Source of the DNA: Macrosoma leucophasiata
Lineage: Eukaryota > Arthropoda > Insecta > Lepidoptera > Hedylidae
Length of the DNA: 64,000 bases
Reading direction: 5' to 3'
Assembly (NCBI GenBank): GCA_036365455.1
Contig: JAWQUS010000020.1
Coordinates: 8,529,001-8,593,000 of the forward strand
The position numbers and the translations under genes are program-made. Shown one piece after another: positions 53,608 to 64,000 of the stretch. Position 1 is the first letter of the stretch. The number at the start of each line of letters is the position of its first letter. A model generated the notes under the pieces. That model did no database searches and was not told where the DNA came from. It saw nothing but the letters and a program-made list of their open reading frames with translations.

Positions 53608-53900
53608 TAAAAACTTGAATTCACGTCTGTATTCTCCGAAGGAGTAAATGCACGCATTCAAACATACATGTAAACATCGACGATTCGCCGGGTACAATTT
53701 GGCTCATGGAACAGGTGGCGAACCTATTGACATCTCCAGGCACATTTCCAAATTCCGAAACTGATGGGTGGCACTGCAAAACTGCCAGAAAACGGAAAAA
53801 TCCAAATAGCACCAGAGGTAGAGGTTAATATTAATAAGTATACCTTAATATCTGATATTCCCCGGGATTCAAACCCAGAAGGCGTATGTACAATGTACCT
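53608..53900 (-). repeat. SINE B copy 4
   Basis: GAATTCACGTCTGTATTCTC, GAACAGGTGGCGAACCTATT and ATTCCCCGGGATTCAAACCC follow the family order in reverse. GTAGTCTACTGAGGCAGTTT at 54172-54191 may be its detached 5' head, separated by about 270 bp of other sequence. Confidence 0.7.
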
Positions 53901-54244
53901 CGGTCGACATAATTTCGATAGCAACTTGAAGTACATTTATGTTTTGACGTAACGTAACAATAATTATATAAAAAAATATCAAACTAAATCAAAATTATCG
54001 AAAGGGCCTCTACGTGTTGGATCCATGTCCTCGCGCAAGGCTAACAAAGGTTCAAATTGGAACCCGTGCTGACGAGAAACATGATAATAAAAGAAAACAG
54101 TAATGTATTACAGAGTGGCTTTCCATTTGATGGTTTCCCAGTTACACAATAGATACGCCTGCTGGACCCCATCGTAGAAGTAGTCTACTGAGGCAGTTTA
54201 TCGTTTTTAGAATACAGTAACTTAATAGACATTTTTAATGTATA

Positions 54245-54858
54245 TGATGTGTCAAAACTGCCGTATAAACCGACTCATTTGCCCTTAGAAGTGAAAGTGC
54301 AGCAGTGATACGATCTTGGCCTTTTAGTCCCTCAAAGTAATCTTCGCTCGATCTAATTGGTATTTCGTTCGTTCTATTATTAGTATTTTTCACAAGTAGT
54401 AACAATTCAGACCTAAAATACACGATTAACGCAAAGTTCAGCGAAGTGTGTTTTACTTGTGGTAGAGCTTCAGTGGCGGAACTCGAGAACGTAGGCGCCT
54501 AACCTTCTTGCCGCTAAATGGTAGTTAGTATTCAGTACAAGTTGGTAATGTAGATTTAACAGAAGCATAACAGTTTTCAGATCTAGGGAGTGGCTAAATG
54601 TTATTAGGCTACAGTATTCACTTACCATAATTTCAAATGTATGCTTGTTTGCTTGTAAAAACTTAAAAAAGCCGGTAATATTAAGAAAGAAAGAACCGCA
54701 CGAATAATAAAAACAAGCGAAAAAAATAGTGTAGGTACTATAGTCTCCAATGTACGACGTGTCACATCTGCGATACATACTCATTTGCCCTTAGAAGTGA
54801 AAGTGCGGCCGCGATACGATCTCGGCTCATTAGCCCCTCACGCTCGATCTAATGAGGC
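54245..54858 (+). repeat. About 100-bp direct repeats flanking repeat A copy 8
   Basis: 54245-54360 and 54755-54858 share GATGTGTCA/GACGTGTCA, CTCATTTGCCCTTAGAAGTG, AAAGTGC and CGCTCGATCTAAT with about 80% identity by eye. Too long for a target duplication; an old segmental duplication or solo repeat termini. Confidence 0.7.
54452..54672 (-). repeat. Repeat A copy 8 (diverged)
   Basis: TTACTTGTGGTAGAGCTTCA through CTTGCCGCTAAATGGTAGTT to GTATGCTTGTTTGCTTGTAA. Confidence 0.7.
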
Positions 54859-55162
54859 TCGCGACACCTCCATGTGCCTCCATTGTTGCTCTTTGACTCT
54901 TTCCGATCTCTAATTGTATTATGACTTTAGAAACTTTTGATGACGCAATTGATCTCGTTTTGATATTGATACGTACTGCTTGATGGGACAGCGCTGAATG
55001 TAATCATGTTTTTATGTGAATGAAACGCATATTGCTTTTTGGAGCTTGAGCGTCCGAGGTGATCATTCAGCTAAAAAGCTTTAATCAGTGGACAACATTG
55101 ATGGGATGATTAAATTGAAATTTTCTTGAGCATTTCCTTATTTTGACAAACTCTTATCGCTC

Positions 55163-55340
55163 TTTTTTATAATAAAGGTGGCAAACAAGCATGCAGCTCA
55201 CATAGATATCAAGTGATGACTACAGCCAATATACATCTACACAAAAACCAGAGGTCAAAATGCAGCTACGCTGCCAGCCCTGAGACGTAAGTTATTATGT
55301 CTCTATGATAGTTATTACAGGGCCATACATTACCGTCTCT
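55163..55340 (+). repeat. Repeat A copy 9, 3'-truncated
   Basis: TTTTTTATAATAAAGGTGGC, AACAAGCATGCAGCTCACAT and GGTCAAAATGCAGCTACGCT; it breaks off after ACAGGGCCATACATTACC. Confidence 0.8.
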
Positions 55341-57059
55341 GGAATATAGCTTGTTCCTTGTGGAGTGTAGGGAAGGACTAAGAGAGGATTGTTCGAAATT
55401 CTGATGGATATGGGAATTTTGCGTATCTACGAAGCGGGCAAAAGCTAGTTACGTTAATAAGAAGTCTCAGTAAGTTGGATTTAATAACAAATCCTCTGTG
55501 GACCAGCTGTGGGATGTTCGTAGGCTGATTTTTATTATTATGTAAAAGAAATAGCGAATGGTTTACTGATGGTATATCAGTGAAAACGCTTGTAGGTGTA
55601 GACATAATCGATAGTGGGTAGTGTCGATGCTATGTCCGTTTAGATGATATCTTCATTATATATGGCCTAATTATTTCTGGCGCTGAGGCCGTTAATATGT
55701 ACATTTTGGCAGTAACATTTCCTTTACTCATTAACTACACATCTGCATACGGGCTTGAAGATTTTTTTACAAATGTTGAGGGATTGCAATATAAATGTAA
55801 ATACTTACAGTAACTTAGACGAAAACTCCGTTTGTTATTTTACTCATAAAATGTTTATAGAAATGGAACTGAATTAAAAGAATTACCCCTTTAACCCTTT
55901 CCCGGACAGTATACGAGACACAGTAAAAGTTTTATTGTTATAACGTCTGTAGACGTTTACTCTCCGTGAAAGTGTTAATACCACAGAATAGATTTATCTA
56001 TTCCGTGGTTAATACGGTGTGGATAGATGTAAGTAGCTAAAAAGTGAACTTTGTTTCGGACTAGGATACCTGTATCAAAAGTTGTTTAGAATAGAAACTT
56101 TTAGAAGCCTTAATCATAAAAAATGATTTCGTTCCAGGCCTGATAAATGTGACTTATTAATTTCTGAAATAAGTGCAAAGTATCATCGCAACAAATTGCC
56201 CCTCAACAAACAATGGGGTGTCATGAATCCCACGAAGCTTAGCGTGAGAAACCAATAAGGCGATGGCAGTGTTAATGAAATGGTATTGCAATTACATGTG
56301 TTATTAGAGGTTATGGTTAAAGGAAAAACTAGAACATTATAGGAATGACAAAGACTCATTTTAAAAAAATGTTATGCTTTTGGAGTTCCATACCTCAAAA
56401 GGAGAAATTGAGTTGAGAATGATACACATATAATAATATCATTATCTAATAAAGTGGGTACAAATTTAGCTTCTTTTTGTTTCTTATCATTATAAGTATA
56501 TGTAATCAAGCTATAGAAAATATACTTATAATGCTTATTCAGTTGATTACTATTCCGAACCATGCAATCACTAAACCCTATTATATTTCACACCCTAGTC
56601 GACTGCTGGCTGTGACATTAATATCCATAAGAATAATGCGCCTAATCGTCACTGTAAGTTTTAATAAAATTTGAAAATTTGTATATTCCTATGAGTTAAT
56701 CAAAACATTCAAAACGCTCAGATTATCACCATTTACAAGTAGATAAGAATAATAAAATTGGTGTAATCAAACTCAAGATCCTGGTTCAGCAAGTTACGAA
56801 TTCCTGCGTGCCTGTGGTTTGATCCATGTAAGAACTTACAATTTTATTAATACGTGGCAGATGGTTAAGTGGCATCTTTATTCATAACTTTACTGAACGT
56901 GATGAAGCATAGACTTGGAGATCGTAAAAATGTCGTGGGTATTTGATGGGTTAATGCGCTTGATAAAATTTTATTTTCTTGAGAGATCGTAAACCTCAAT
57001 ATCGAGAGGTTTTAAATGCAAATAGTTTGAAAGAAAGAGTGATAAAATAGAATAGAATA
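55341..57059. other. AT-rich interval without a gene
   Basis: Unsupported ORFs only. Contains the hairpin at 55974-56014 and an (AATAG)n stretch at about 57048-57066. Confidence 0.5.
55974..56014. repeat. Short hairpin (about 18-bp arms) with TAATACCA edges
   Basis: TTAATACCACAGAATAGA pairs with TCTATTCCGTGGTTAA around TTTA. Outer words resemble the 32566-32602 hairpin. Confidence 0.75.
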
Positions 57060-57410
57060 GAATAAAAGAAATAGAGACAAACGGTCCAGTTCGAGAAAGA
57101 AGGAGGTCGGTCCAACTTCGAAAAAGAGGTCAATCGTCGAATCCAACTCGGTTTGGCAGCGTTCAGGAAGCTACGATACAACTTCTCGTCCGGCTTACCG
57201 CAGTGTCTCAAGAAAAAGGTTTTTGACCATTGTGTGTTGCCAGTGATGATATATGGGACAGAAACGTGGTAGCTTACTATGAGCCTCCTAAGAAGGCTCA
57301 AGGTCACTCAGAGAGCAATGGAGAGCGCTATGCTCACTCCGAGCATTCTCTGCGAGGTTGAATCAGAAATGAGGAGATCCGACGGAGTAGGCGCCTCCAA
57401 AGTGTGGTGG
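57060..57410 (+). pseudogene. RTE-type LINE C-terminal fragment
   Basis: One frame reads NRRIQLGLAAFRKLRYNFSS, LPQCLKKKVFDHCVLPVMIY and GTETW, then a TAG stop and LTMSLLRRLKVTQRAMESAM. After a shift SEMRRSD follows. This is the usual region after RT of RTE-like insect LINEs, overlapping the family at 31.65-32.04 kb. Confidence 0.8.
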
Positions 57411-58425
57411 TGCGCTGATGTAATTTATTGTGTGTTAAATGTCTATAGTGTGTTTAGATTTTCTATATTAACTATAGCTGTTCCAAATTTAACTCCTTCA
57501 TCCACGTAATTTTTTTTTCAAATAAGATATAATCCACACAAAATTGTCATTACGCTTAATTTCAATGATCAAGTCATCTGTCAGTTAACTGTTTCATTGT
57601 TACTAACTTACTCGTTACGACGTCTGTATGTAGCATGCACACCTCTATTTATTAGCTAAATAGGTACCGTTGTTTTTTTAATTATTAACTGTAACTCGAG
57701 TAGTTCGGAGGTCAGTGACTGCGCCGCTGTATATTTTATTGTTGCGTGTAGATAATTGATAAATTACTTCGGATAGATGAAGAATATTTTATCACTTCAC
57801 ACCAATTATCACGTGCAATGCTTGAGGCTGTCTATGTTTTTGTTTATTCTACGCGAATTTTGAGTGTCTGTGTACACCATGAGCTTTTGTTCGAAATTTT
57901 ATTTTATAATGGGTATCTTGTAATAACTGTGACTTAAATGATCTGCCTTAAATTTATTATTCGAATATTGAAAACGAAAAAAAGGTGTATAAGTATGAAG
58001 ATATAGAATATTAGATTCAACTATGTTTTATGTTACATTCTATTACTGTTAACGTAATTATGGAATTAAGAAAAAAATAATCCAGTGACTGAATTAATGC
58101 GTTCAACATAAGAGTTGAATGCATTAATTCAACCAGCAGCATATCGCACCATAATAGCAACTTTAGCGCAATAAAATCTTTCTATTAGGTTTAGACGAGT
58201 TGCAAACATTAAACTGTTTTAGTAAAGTAAGTAGTCATTAATTTTAGAAATCAAATTAAGACGCAGACAATAAAATTCCTTTGTCAAATCGCGAGGCAGT
58301 TGCTTTTAAAATTAAGTTTTTATTGTTTAATCGGAATATTTGCTTTCTTCGCAGGAGGAAAGCAGCGATAAATTAAAACTGTAAATAACATTAACAGCAT
58401 CCCTACAAATTTTATTATTATTATT
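57411..58425. other. AT-rich interval without a gene
   Basis: Nothing coding. A 17-bp-arm hairpin lies at 58091-58130 (GAATTAATGCGTTCAAC / GTTGAATGCATTAATTC). Confidence 0.5.
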
Positions 58426-58722
58426 TTTTTTTTTTTTTTTATGTAATTAAAGTGGCAAACAAGCGTGCAGTTCACATTTATGTTAAGTGATGACTGCAGC
58501 CTATAGACACCCATATTAAGACCAAGGTCAAAATGCAGATGCGCTGCCACTCCTGAGGCATTAGGTGTTATGCCTCTGTGCCGGAAATTACAGGGCCGTA
58601 CATTACCACCTGACCGGAACACGATAGTGCTGAACACTATCATTTAGCGGCAAGTACATTAGGTAATGCGGTGGTGCCTACGCCCGCGAGCTCCGTCACT
58701 GGAGCTCTACCACCAGTAAAAT
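58426..58722 (+). repeat. Repeat A copy 10
   Basis: Full-length, close to copies 2-4: a T-run, ATGTAATTAAAGTGGCAAAC to GAGCTCCGTCACTGGAGCTC, TACCACCAGTAAAA. Confidence 0.88.
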
Positions 58723-60620
58723 CCAGTATTGAATCCAGTTTTTCTAAATGAGCATTTTTTTTAAAGTAACGGGAATTGTGATAACTTGAAACTTATATTG
58801 TTTTGGTAATAAATAAAAAAACTGAACGGATGAGAGATTTGATTGCGCTTCAGCATGCAATCGATCGTTGACTTTTAACAACTACCTTTTTGAATGCCTT
58901 TTGTTTTAAAATGCGCAGACGTAATCAATTTTGATATTTTCTTTCAGAAAATTGCTTCCTCTTCGTCCTTTTTCCTTATTTACTCGCAAAGCTTCATCGC
59001 TTCCATCAATTTCTTATAACTCTTCTTTGCTCTATTTTTCGAGATGCTTTGTACAGCGCCAGTAAGAAATTTCATAAAATGGGTTGATATTTGATAAATT
59101 AAGTAGGATACACTTTACTTTTTTCGAAAGTATTTTATTAATATGTCACTCAATGCTGAAAAGGATACCCCTATCATAACGTCAGCTTATGTTATTTAAT
59201 TATGGTCTGTTATGACTTGAATTAAATAAGTAGGTACCTACTCGAAAGTTTTGTTAAGGATCCGTGTCTTTTTATTTTTCACATAATTTAAGATAAACAA
59301 TTTTTCTAATGCTCTGTATGCCTTATGATGTAGTATAAAAATCTGTCTCTACTTTAATAAGGGACGGTCAAATATTTACCTACATATGTTTTAGGTTGCA
59401 TAACTTTTGTTGATTGGTAGCTATATTAAATTCAACCCTCGTATAGACTGTAATATCCAATTAATTCGTAAATACGATTATTTTCGGCACTAAATTCTGC
59501 TCTTAATCAAACTCTGATGATATTTCGATCCGTGTCTTAACTGTAAATAAAAAAACAAAATAAAAAAAGAGACTTTATTCACAAACAGTTGATTGAATCA
59601 TAAACTTAATTTTTACGCCTATTTTCAAGTTTTCGTCTCGTACTCGTAGAAAAGAAGTCTCAGAAAAAGTAATTAAACAAAAAGTAAAACACGACTATAA
59701 TGAATAATTTATAACGATGGTGAATTTCTTGTGATAGCTTGATTTTTTTTATTGATTCAAGTGACATTCTTATTATTTGCAACGTACCTACATTGTATTC
59801 AGCATGAACTTATACTAATTCTCTCCAAGAAACCGTTGAATAAAAAACTGCTTTCCTAAGTGGAATAATTATTATGTCAGTGATGTAGCTAAACTAACCA
59901 CACAACGGATGTATCGAGACGGTTGAATCGATACGTAGTTTTTACTCGATTTGCAAACTCAATAGTGCGTGAATAACTACCGCCGTTAAGCTACCCTCAT
60001 TTACATAGTATTACATCCATGGGTTCTTGTTTTTGTTGAGTTCAACCGTGAAAGTTAGATGTGGGCTGAAAAAATAAACTGACTGTGGACCAACCTTAAG
60101 CAAACATTTACGCAGATGCTAACGTGTTTTGCTGCCTTGTAACAATAGTAGGTAGATATATGATTGGTAGGGTGAATTAGGAAACACGTTATTTCCACAT
60201 GCACTTATTTGACTGAATTGAAATTATTCAAAAATATGTCACGTTTCTGTTTCAGGTAGAATTTATCGCTAGAATTAACTTTCATGCTATATATCCTCCA
60301 GTAGACAAAAGCCTCCAAATAAATTTAGATTTAAAAAAAACTTTCATGTTAATGGTCATATACATATACAGATGTATAGTCGGTCATTTAAAAAGTCGAT
60401 CTTGCTTTAAAGCATCTTTTAAAACAGCTAAAATACCTATACTAATATCTCTTTTGGAGCTATTCATAAGCTAGGTTACGGTAAAATAAGCTATTGCTGA
60501 CCCCCACCCTCTTATTGTCACGCTGTGTCACACTATCTGAGATCTTGCCTAAAAATATTACGTCACAAAAACTAACTCCTCCTGAATATGATAAATTTCA
60601 ATTAAAAGTGCATAAATATT
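58723..60620. other. AT-rich interval without a gene
   Basis: No coding sequence recognised. GACCCCCACCCTC..TTGTCACGCTGTGTCAC near 60500 resembles a recalled lepidopteran repeat, also suggested at 61160-61260. Confidence 0.45.
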
Positions 60621-60624
60621 GAGC

Positions 60625-61075
60625 TAGTCATACATAATGCTGTACTTACTCCAACGCTATTATATGGAAGCGAGAGCTGGGTGTGCAGGAAAGAGCATGA
60701 AAGTAAATTAAACGCGGTCGAGATGAGATCTTTGCGCAAGTTCTGCGGTGTATCGCTCACAGATCGCTTTCGTATTGAAGATGTAAGAAAGAGGCTGTGT
60801 GAATAAGAGTATCGGTGTAAAGATGAAAAAAGGCATGCTCCAATGGTTCGGGCATATAGAAAGAATGTCGAATGAGCGAATGACTAAACAGATATACAAT
60901 GCTAATGTGGATGGCTGCAGAGGCCCAGGAAGACCAAGGCTGACCTATCCCGACCAAATAGGTCGAGTATTGTCTGAGAGTGGAGTCTTAGGAATCGGCG
61001 AGCATGTATGAAGAGAATGATGAATGTAGATAAGATACGGGAGGTGTGTCAGGACCGGGATATCTGGCGCATATA
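60625..61075 (+). pseudogene. LINE C-terminal fragment
   Basis: Frames give LYGSESWVCRKEHESKLNAV, EMRSLRKFCGVSLTDRFRIE and DVRKRLCE then a stop. The next frame has MKKGMLQWFGHIERMSNERM, TKQIYNANVDGCRGPGRPRL and TYPDQIGRVL, and then MKRMMNVDKIREVCQDRDIW. This is the common C-terminal region of RTE/R-type insect LINE proteins. The same end occurs at 18.1 kb. Confidence 0.8.
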
Positions 61076-62974
61076 TATAACTATTATATATACACATAAA
61101 TATTGATAATTTAAAAAAAAATATTTAGTTTTATAATAACATTTCTAATGAACTACGAACGACACTTGCCGGAGACCCCCCCACCCAGACAGGGTAGAGC
61201 CTGTCACATCTTGTCACGCTCAGCGAGACCCCTCCCTCCCTTGTCTGCGGATGTACTTTATGAACGGAAGGAACGGAGGAATGAGGTCCTCAATTTATTG
61301 GAATAATATATGTTCTTATCTTATTATCATATCATTTTTCAAGCACATAATGCATCATTTCAAATATTTCACGAAGCTTTATAAAATCTTGAGAATCAAA
61401 GTCAGGTTCCTCAATCAATTTAGCCTTCCGATATCTATGCAAAATCTTCATATATCGGACGACCAAATTGATTGACCGGAAAAAAAAAACTCGTTTGTAT
61501 AACCACAAACCTCGAGCACAGTTACTTCAAACAATACAACACAAACATAAGAAAACCAGTGAACAATGTTATGTTGTCGCAACACGCGTGGGTTTAATCT
61601 ACAACTAATGAATTGAAACACATTTTGAACATGTCCGGCAGTGATGTTAGAAAGTGGATGAATGAGATTGGTGTTGTTGCTGAAAGTTTGTATTATTGGT
61701 AATATTACTTTATTACGAGTAAGTAAAATCTTATTTTATTGGTAGCACTCAAGATCGTCAACACCTACGGAACGGATCGATAAAGGCAAAAAAGAAAATC
61801 GAGCAGGTACGTAATGGCATTGAATTATTTTGTCTTTGCCTATATTGATTAGTGTGTGTTCGTTCATAACATAAGAACAATGAAACTTACCCACACTTAC
61901 GTGACAAGGACCCGTAACATTATATCGTCGATGACCCATAATAACAAATGGGAATCGTCAGTTAACTGTAACGTTTGAGTTATTATAACGTTTCGCTTGA
62001 TTTTGAAGCACTCCCACATGTAGACGTGGGCGCGCTCCTCCACTGCACTTAATTTTCCCATTACAATAATAATACTGTTTATTATGTATGAATGCAACAC
62101 TCAGTTGTCAGTTTGCGTATCAAGTATCGAGTCAGCAAAAAGTGGCTTCATGAATACAGCAATGACTCCGCCTGTCAGTAATTATACATATAATTTTAAA
62201 GTGAAATAAATAGCGCATGAACAACGACAGTTTTTCGTTTATGTTCTGTTAAAATGTACATTATAGGTTCTCAGTACCCAAAGATGTGCAATTTTATTAT
62301 ATTGTCTGGATACACACGATATGGATCGTTGGAGTCACTTTTTAACTAGTTTCTTTCTAGCATATCGCTCTGCACTACACTGATAGTTTTTGAAGATTCC
62401 TAAACCCATTTTGTACTTCCTCTAAAGGTGAGCTTAAAAGCAGATAACAAGTCAGTTCAGCCCGCGAATATATATATTTTTTAACATTACGACTAGTGGC
62501 TATCGATCCTGGTGCGTGGGCTATCCCAAAGGAGAAATGTTCCAGAATTCTGGACTCTTTGCACTGGGGCTGACTAGGTGCAGTTTTGTTGATTAAAGGG
62601 TCAAGTAGGTATTTATTTTTAAATTTTATTATATTATATTTAAGTATCTGAATTTCATTTTTACAGGATATTTTTAAAATTTTTTTCGAAATTTTGCAGG
62701 AACTTTCAGTTTATATAACTATACCAATATAAGAATAATTAACTTCCTTAAGTGTTGACGAAGGATTCATACAAGTTTTATTAGTGAGCCTATTTTCTTT
62801 TTTCAATTCTTGTGTTTGGTGGAATGTTTTACAAAATAAAGAAAATTATTAGAGCTTAAAAATAAGTGACTAAGTTTATAACACCTAAAAATGTATAACA
62901 CAATACTGCTTAAAAATCCTGAAATTGACGGTTAAAATATATTTAGAATCAATTCAATTTTACTATACCTAGAT
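61076..62974. other. AT-rich interval without a gene
   Basis: 61160-61265 (AGACAGGGTAGAGCCTGTCA, GTCACGCTCAGCGAGACCCC) looks like a dispersed repeat. The rest is unassigned. Confidence 0.45.
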
Positions 62975-63200
62975 ACTGTGTATAAACTGGGTCCGCTCAA
63001 GCAAAATACATTTTTAGAACGTCTCCTTTCCTGAAAATCTGTTACATAACTCACTGACTTACAATTTTTACGTAGTAAACAAGGAACCCTTGTAGTTTCG
63101 CTATGTCCGTCTGTCTGTCTGTCTGTGAGTCTGTCCGTCCGCGGTTTAGCGCAAAAACTATTGGTACTAGAGACTTGAAATTTGGCACAAGTATACACAC
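62975..63200 (+). repeat. Dispersed repeat F copy 2 with (TCTG)n
   Basis: AAGGAACCCTTGTAGTTTCG, then CTATGTCCGTCTGTCTGTCT with a tetranucleotide repeat to about 63140, and GACTTGAAATTTGGCACAAG. Confidence 0.6.
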
Positions 63201-63415
63201 TTAATCACTCCGACAAAGTGGTAGAATAAAAAACATGAAAAAAGAAATATTTAGGATACCTCTCCTATATGTAGTTTTTTTTATATTTATTTTTTATGTA
63301 GTGTGGGATATCGTTGGATAGGTCTTTCAAAAATGTTAGGGATGTTCTTTTATCATTTTTCGATTTAGTTAACTGTTCGTGACTTATTAAGCTTTAAAGT
63401 GCCATTTTCCTTAAA

Positions 63416-63563
63416 GTCAAGTGTCCCTCCCTCTACCAACTAAACGGTTATTGTTACAAATTTAAGCGTTACGGCAATAGTAGCTATATATAACGAAATT
63501 AAAAGGAAAACTATCACAGTCAAGTGTCCCTCCCTCTACCAACTAACCGGTTATTGTTACAAA
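63416..63563 (+). repeat. 45-bp direct repeats, 103-bp period, before the LINE ORF
   Basis: 63416-63460 and 63519-63563 (GTCAAGTGTCCCTCCCTCTA .. TTATTGTTACAAA) differ by one base. They probably form the 5' UTR repeats of the LINE that follows, but could instead be part of the older host sequence. Confidence 0.85.
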
Positions 63564-63567
63564 GGAG

Positions 63568-64000
63568 ATGTTGCAAAAATGTATGGACAGAATAGGGTTT
63601 TTTAACGCCAATGGCATGTCAGGCCTCCGCGATGAGCTGGGAGAATTTCTCCGCGATAAAAATATTGATGTCTTCCTCATCCAGGAGACTTTTTTAAAAC
63701 CCGCCCGCCGTAACCCAAGCTTGGCCAATTATAGGTTAGTACGAAACGATCGTACAGACGGTGCCTTCGGAGGCACCCTTATATATTACAAGAGGACGCT
63801 GCATTGCACGCCTCTATCCCCCCCCGACGACCTGGAGAACATTGAAGTCTCAGTTTGCCTATTAGCGATGACCGGTCATCAGCCGATCACTATAGTGTCG
63901 GCGTATCTATCTCCCCAACGCGATCTCTTAGTAGGCGACCTAGATCGTCTATTTAAGCTTGGCGACTCCGTCATAGTGGCAGGAGATCTCAACGCCAAAC
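63568..64000 (+). CDS. LINE ORF, AP-endonuclease domain, runs off the right edge
   Basis: The frame is open from ATG 63568 (second ATG 63583) to the last base, 144 codons. It reads RIGFFNANGMSGLRDELGEF, then NIDVFLIQETFLKPA (Asn of FNANG and Glu of IQET are catalytic-type residues), DGAFGGTLIYYKR, VSAYLSP and VIVAGDLNAK at the edge (Asp and Asn of GDLNA). These are the ordered motifs of the AP-like endonuclease of jockey-type LINEs, which nicks target DNA for reverse transcription. Unlike the element at 2.9 kb, every motif in view is intact and GC content is higher than the surroundings, so this may be a young copy. ORF1 is not seen upstream, so it could be a single-ORF type or a 5'-truncated one. 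Confidence 0.85.
   Translation, partial: MLQKCMDRIGFFNANGMSGLRDELGEFLRDKNIDVFLIQETFLKPARRNPSLANYRLVRNDRTDGAFGGTLIYYKRTLHCTPLSPPDDLENIEVSVCLLAMTGHQPITIVSAYLSPQRDLLVGDLDRLFKLGDSVIVAGDLNAK

Noticed and set aside
1..64000. A viral insertion or bacterial transfer
   Set aside because: All recognised coding remnants are transposon-type or ITPK1; no viral structural or bacterial operon sequence was seen.

Overview
The window reads as nuclear DNA of an insect, most likely a moth or butterfly (Lepidoptera). The evidence is AT-rich sequence, one intron-split animal gene, and many dispersed repeats of kinds I recognise from lepidopteran genomes: mariner, piggyBac, Penelope-like, I-type, jockey/CR1-type and RTE-type LINEs, tRNA-derived SINEs, a Helitron tail and MITEs. 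There is no bacterial, phage, operon or CRISPR architecture.

Only one complete host gene is supported. This is an inositol-tetrakisphosphate 1-kinase (ITPK1) gene on the + strand at 14754-19493, with five coding exons (14754-14861, 14940-15038, 16047-16144, 17669-17968, 19016-19493) that join in frame to 360 residues. Its introns carry a degraded repeat A copy, a SINE and a LINE scrap. A possible but unproven promoter and 5' exon region lies at 28.34-29.0 kb. A DDE transposase-like gene enters from the left edge on the minus strand. It has one single-base frameshift and five TATCGATA palindromes upstream.

Layout. 0-1.5 kb: DDE transposase-like gene, TATCGATA cluster and a Tc1 remnant. 2.9-8.6 kb: an almost full-length RNase H-bearing non-LTR retrotransposon with an 11-bp target duplication, intact ORF1, intact RT and RNase H, and a ruined endonuclease. 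9.1-10.2 kb: piggyBac remnant ending in a Helitron-like tail. 10.8-14.1 kb: Penelope-like fragment, then two 5'-truncated LINEs on the minus strand. 14.1-19.7 kb: ITPK1. 19.8-30.3 kb: more Penelope scraps, MITEs, repeat A copies and a dead mariner. 31-42 kb: LINE tails, SINEs and small hairpins. 43-50 kb: tRNA-like foldback repeats, GC-rich hairpins, a TIR element inserted in an older repeat, and inverted repeats. 51-52.2 kb: a second dead mariner. 52-63.4 kb: mostly unannotated AT-rich DNA with LINE and SINE scraps. 63.56 kb to the right edge: the 5' end of a LINE whose endonuclease frame is still open at the edge.

The mobile elements do not form a pathway with ITPK1. The window is a record of repeated insertion around one metabolic gene. 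I found no convincing undescribed multi-gene system. The best leads are small structural ones: a tRNA-like foldback family, a GC-rich hairpin seen at three loci, a TATCGATA cluster, a triplicated mariner end beside a MITE that shares the mariner terminal motif, and a set of single-base homopolymer frameshifts that may be assembly errors.
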